7,436 nucleotides of DNA from a bacterium. Lineage in GTDB: Bacteria; Armatimonadota; HRBIN16. The position numbers and the translations under genes were made by a program. The stretch lies in contig JANWXG010000126.1 in assembly GCA_025057335.1 (NCBI GenBank), positions 1 to 7,436 of the forward strand. Direction: 5' to 3'. Positions 4,543 to 7,436 of this stretch are shown piece by piece (position 1 is the stretch's first letter; the number at the start of each line of letters is the position of its first letter). The notes under the pieces were generated by a model. The model searched no databases and was not told the DNA's origin. It saw only the letters and a program-made list of their open reading frames with translations.

Positions 4543-5526
4543 TTACCCCACGCGCACCAGCTGGATGCGGTTCGGGTCATGCACGCCTAGTCCCAGCTGT
4601 GCTGCCGTCTGCAGGTAGCGCACGGGTCTGCCCTCCTGCGCGAGCGTGGGCAGACGCAGCTGCTTGCGCCGCGCCTCAATAATCTGCCAGCCCACTGTGT
4701 CTATCGCCACTGGGTCTGTGGAGGCGAGAATGGCGTTGTAGTCCCACGCATAGTCACCACGCAAGCCTGGACCGCCGTGCGCGATGGGGCGGATGGCGTC
4801 GCACACGATGAGGCGCGTCTTTTGACGAATCGCTGGCACCGCGTTCAGGTCGGCAAGATAAGGGTTGCAGTTGTTGCCGTGATGTGCGCCCGGGTTGTCA
4901 ATCGAGCCGTAGTGGTTCTTCAGGGCGCAAGTGATACCCGCAATGCCATGGTCCTTGAGGATGGGCACGTTCACCAGTGCGGTAATGCGCTCGCTGAGAA
5001 TTTTGCTCAGTCGCCCCTGGAAGGAGCCTTGACGGGTAGGCTGTGGGTCGTAGTCGGCGTTCGTGCCGTAGCAGCGCACCCCTGCCCCCTCTCGATTCAG
5101 CGTGAAGCCTGCTTTCGCTAGGTCGCCGTCGCTACGGTCCCAAATGATGATGTTCTCAGGTTTGACCCCTGCCAGCTTGAGCCCTTCCACCACCGCCATG
5201 ACTACCTCGGGACGGGTGGACGCGCCGCGCCCGAACAGGCAGTTCACCTTGATACCTACTATGTCGTCTGGCTGAAAGTAGTGCCTCCAGGCGTCGCGGT
5301 CGTTTTTCGCTCCGCTCAGGCGCCGCACCGCTTCGAACACCATCGCCTGAGCCACCTCTGGGCGGACGCGCTGGGTTTCGGTCTGCACGTTGGGGTTTCT
5401 CACCTCTACTACCGTGCTGTGGGCATCCCGTTTGTCTTGCAGCAGCAGGGCAAAAATCGCGGCGGGCGTGTACAGACCCGCTCCGCTGACCATCATCTCT
5501 TTGAGGAACTCGCGTCTTGATGGCAT
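4543..5526 (-). CDS. Tat-exported DUF362 domain protein
   Basis: This 327-residue protein begins with an exact twin-arginine motif, SRREFLK (3-9), and a hydrophobic stretch (about 11-29). It should therefore be exported folded, possibly with a bound cofactor. The DUF362 domain follows: VGIKVNC (90-96), NVPILKDHGIAGITCALKNHYGSI (186-209), AHHGNNC (214-220), LIVCDAIRPI (239-248) and STDPVAIDTVGWQII (269-283). The domain's biochemical role is not established. This copy lacks a CxxCxxCxxxC ferredoxin motif; its cysteines (96, 152, 200, 220, 242) are scattered. Conserved H193, H205, H215 and H216 are candidate ligands. ATG 5526 was chosen because its Shine-Dalgarno AGAGGTGA ends 7 nt upstream and the Tat motif begins right after it. 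The ribosome site overlaps the stop codon of the polyferredoxin gene, which lies only 7 bp away, indicating co-transcription and probable translational coupling. Confidence 0.9.
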   Translation of the reverse strand: MPSRREFLKEMMVSGAGLYTPAAIFALLLQDKRDAHSTVVEVRNPNVQTETQRVRPEVAQAMVFEAVRRLSGAKNDRDAWRHYFQPDDIVGIKVNCLFGRGASTRPEVVMAVVEGLKLAGVKPENIIIWDRSDGDLAKAGFTLNREGAGVRCYGTNADYDPQPTRQGSFQGRLSKILSERITALVNVPILKDHGIAGITCALKNHYGSIDNPGAHHGNNCNPYLADLNAVPAIRQKTRLIVCDAIRPIAHGGPGLRGDYAWDYNAILASTDPVAIDTVGWQIIEARRKQLRLPTLAQEGRPVRYLQTAAQLGLGVHDPNRIQLVRVG

Positions 5527-5533
5527 AGAGCAA

Positions 5534-5541
5534 TCACCTCT
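5534..5541 (-). promoter_or_regulatory. Ribosome binding site of the Tat-DUF362 gene, overlapping the upstream stop
   Basis: On the minus strand AGAGGTGA includes the TGA that ends the polyferredoxin gene. This arrangement favours translational coupling. Confidence 0.65.
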
Positions 5542-7147
5542 TTGTCTCCAGATGTCGCAGGTAGAATCGCTTTTGCGCCTCGCGCGGCAGGTGGCGCAGA
5601 TCACCCAGCGTCGTTACGCGAATCGCCGCTACGGGCTGCACGGGGCACTTCGCCTCGCATTCCCCACAGCCTGTGCACAGAAAATCGTTCACAAAGGGAC
5701 GACGCACCCCGTCCACTACCTTCCAGTATACAGCACGATAGGCGCAATGCTCGTCGCACACTAGGCATTTCTTATCCTGTGCCCACACGATGCAGGTGCT
5801 GCGGTCGATATACGCCCTACCGATGAAGAGGTATTTCTTCTCCGCAGCAGTGAATGACTGGATGGCGTCCGTAGGGCACACCTCGCCGCAGGCAGTGCAG
5901 AACTGGGCGCAGTGACCGATACGCGGAATCAGCACAGGCGTCCAGAAGCCTTCGATGCCCGCCTCGGTCAGCGCAGGCTGCAGCCCATTAGTAGGACACA
6001 CTTTCATGCACAGGCTACACCGCACACACTTCTGCAGGAACTGCTCCTCCGGAAGGCTGCCCGGTGGGCGGATGCGGAAGGGGCTGGACGCCTTGATCGG
6101 CATGTTGCCCACCTTTTTGGTGCCGAGGTCGCCTGCCGAGATGCCTGCCCACAGTGCGCCCAGCGCCGCAAAGCCCAGTAGGCGACGCCGATGCAGGTTA
6201 GTGCCCGTCTCAAACCCCTCGCGCCGCAGCGTGATGGGGAAGGAGGTCGCTCCCGGCGCGCACACTGAAACGCAATTGTAACAGTAGATACACTCCCGCG
6301 CTTGGTAGCGACGCCCGCCGGGCAGGATGGCGCCCATTTTGCACTCGCGGTCGCAGCGATGGCACTCGATGCATTCGCCCTCGCGTGTCTGACGACGCAC
6401 GATGCCCCACGCTGACAGCAGCGCCAGGAGCGCGCCCAGTGGACACAAGTTGCGGCACCAGAAACGTCGGCTGACCAGCCCCAGCGCGAGGATGCCTCCG
6501 AACAGCAGCGCTGCCAGCAGGTTCATGCGGTAGTGCGGCTGGCTTTCGGGGATGTAGGGGATGTGCGTAAGCGAGGGCGCCCACTCCGCCACCCAGGGGG
6601 AGCCCGTCAGCAGACGCCCCACCAGCGCCACAGGCGCAAACAGCACCCACACCACCGTGCGCGTCAGAATGCCGAACGGGTCGAGGAAGTAGGCTATCTG
6701 CACGGAGAAGAGCGCCGAGACTAGCACCGCCGCCAGCAGGTAGTATTTCACCTGTGGGAAGCCTACTGTGCCCGCCGCCCGCCGTGTACGCCGCACCAGA
6801 AAGCGGTCGGAGAGGTCAATCAGCGTGCCCATCGGGCAGAACCAGCCGCAGAAGAACCTGCCCAAAACCACTGTCAACAGCAACACACTCAGCGCCAGCG
6901 GCACGAGCGACCACACCACCTCGCGCGAGGCGAGGAAGGTGCTTAGCACTGCCAGCGGGTCGGCGAGGAAGAAGAGGTCTACCCGCATCGGCGAGCGCAG
7001 GGGGTAGACCGTGACGGCAAGCAGCGCGAAGAACAGCAGCAGGAACGCGATCTGCACGATGCGCCTGATGTTCTGCATCCGCCAGAAGCGCAGGCGCTGG
7101 CGTCCCATCTGCTTGAGCCGTTCGCGCGCCTCCGCAACAGTTGCCAT
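5534..7147 (-). CDS. NapH-NapG fusion polyferredoxin (membrane quinol dehydrogenase-like)
   Basis: This 537-residue protein joins two normally separate electron-transfer proteins. The N-terminal half resembles NapH/MauN: membrane segments at about 28-48, 80-97, 133-155, 160-181, 207-226 and 236-250, the paired motifs CGWFCP (100-105) and CRNLCP (231-236), then two [4Fe-4S] sites (C259/262/265/269 and C286/289/292/296). Next comes a hydrophobic segment (about 323-338) preceded by HRRRLL, a Tat-like signal. The rest resembles NapG: RPPGSLPEEQFL (360-371) and four cluster sites (C374/377/380/384; C413/417/420/424; C452/461/464/468; C491/494/497/501). Six clusters are therefore predicted. In the known pathway NapH oxidises quinol and NapG passes electrons to a periplasmic acceptor. 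No nitrate reductase gene is visible, so the acceptor is unknown. ATG 7147 lies 3 bp after the upstream DUF362 stop, with GAGGG upstream as a weak ribosome site. The fusion is in one uninterrupted frame. Confidence 0.9.
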   Translation of the reverse strand: MATVAEARERLKQMGRQRLRFWRMQNIRRIVQIAFLLLFFALLAVTVYPLRSPMRVDLFFLADPLAVLSTFLASREVVWSLVPLALSVLLLTVVLGRFFCGWFCPMGTLIDLSDRFLVRRTRRAAGTVGFPQVKYYLLAAVLVSALFSVQIAYFLDPFGILTRTVVWVLFAPVALVGRLLTGSPWVAEWAPSLTHIPYIPESQPHYRMNLLAALLFGGILALGLVSRRFWCRNLCPLGALLALLSAWGIVRRQTREGECIECHRCDRECKMGAILPGGRRYQARECIYCYNCVSVCAPGATSFPITLRREGFETGTNLHRRRLLGFAALGALWAGISAGDLGTKKVGNMPIKASSPFRIRPPGSLPEEQFLQKCVRCSLCMKVCPTNGLQPALTEAGIEGFWTPVLIPRIGHCAQFCTACGEVCPTDAIQSFTAAEKKYLFIGRAYIDRSTCIVWAQDKKCLVCDEHCAYRAVYWKVVDGVRRPFVNDFLCTGCGECEAKCPVQPVAAIRVTTLGDLRHLPREAQKRFYLRHLETKR

Positions 7148-7150
7148 GCC

Positions 7151-7436
7151 CTATACCCTCGTGATGTTCAGGCGATTCAGACGCGCCTCGCCCACGCCCA
7201 GCCGGTGTGCGTGCATGATGTAGCCAATGTCCTCCGGGCGCAAGCCGAACAGCGTCGCGGCGAAAGCGTCCACCGCCACCGGGTCTACTCCTGTGATAAT
7301 CTGGTTGAGACGCCTCACCTCGCCTGGTCCTTTAGGTCCTCTCGTAGCGAGAATGCGGGTAGCGTCCACAATGGTCAAGTGGGGTTTCACCGCCAGCGCG
7401 AAGTCGCCGATGCACTCGCGCACACCCCATACGTGC
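7151..7436 (-). CDS. DUF362 domain protein, C-terminal fragment (cut by window edge)
   Basis: The frame is open to the right edge: HVWG precedes the GTG codon at 7423, so that codon is internal. About 95 residues are visible. They carry the typical DUF362 C-terminus: GVRECIGDFA, KPHLTIVDATRIL, a GPKGPGEV loop, ITGVDPVAVDAFAATLFG, then PEDIGYI and LGVGE. It is clearly a different paralogue from the Tat-DUF362 protein downstream, since the sequence around DPVA and the ending differ. The stop lies 3 bp before the polyferredoxin start, so the three genes form one operon with this one first among those visible. Any N-terminal signal or cysteine motif lies outside the window. Confidence 0.88.
   Translation of the reverse strand, partial: HVWGVRECIGDFALAVKPHLTIVDATRILATRGPKGPGEVRRLNQIITGVDPVAVDAFAATLFGLRPEDIGYIMHAHRLGVGEARLNRLNITRV

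Noticed and set aside
4188..4682. Plus-strand ORFs across the right composite repeat
   Set aside because: They run through a strong terminator and the repeats, and their ends are antisense to the DUF362 gene.
6210..6650. Minus-strand 146-codon ORF inside the polyferredoxin gene
   Set aside because: It is an offset-frame shadow of the cysteine-motif gene, which is intact and of clear family.
4543..7436. Nitrate reductase (nap) operon
   Set aside because: Only the NapH/NapG-type electron-transfer part is present; no napA, napB or napD-like gene is visible, and DUF362 genes are not nap components.

Overview
The window looks like chromosomal DNA of a GC-rich, free-living bacterium. The best guess is an Armatimonadota-like lineage. 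That guess rests on the mix of PEP-CTERM surface proteins, Tat-exported DUF362 proteins and characteristic dispersed hairpin repeats. No phylogenetic marker is present, so the assignment is an inference.

Layout: (1) Positions 1-1442 (+) hold the 3' part of a large gene for a putative TIM-barrel, glycosidase-like protein with a C-terminal beta-sandwich. (2) Positions 1443-1949 are non-coding and packed with short palindromic repeat modules in several arrangements. (3) Positions 1950-2606 (-) encode a compact RNase H-fold exonuclease of the YprB type, with its own promoter. (4) Positions 2893-4272 (+) carry two paralogous CHRD-domain, PEP-CTERM secreted proteins. Each is a monocistronic unit with a near-perfect sigma70 promoter, strong Shine-Dalgarno and strong intrinsic terminator. 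The second promoter has a dyad operator-like sequence filling its -35/-10 spacer. (5) Positions 4273-4542 are non-coding and hold a second copy of the composite repeat seen at 1726-1900, so the exonuclease/PEP-CTERM block is bracketed by direct repeats. (6) Positions 4543-7436 (-) are a tightly packed operon read right to left: a DUF362 protein (cut by the window edge), a NapH-NapG fusion polyferredoxin with six predicted [4Fe-4S] clusters, and a Tat-signal DUF362 protein.

The most likely under-described system is the DUF362 / fused NapH-NapG / Tat-DUF362 operon. It looks like a membrane quinol-oxidising electron conduit feeding an unknown extracytoplasmic redox partner. No nitrate reductase or other terminal enzyme is visible in the window. 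The CHRD/PEP-CTERM pair is a second point of interest, because one paralogue lacks two histidines that the other has and the two have independent promoters.
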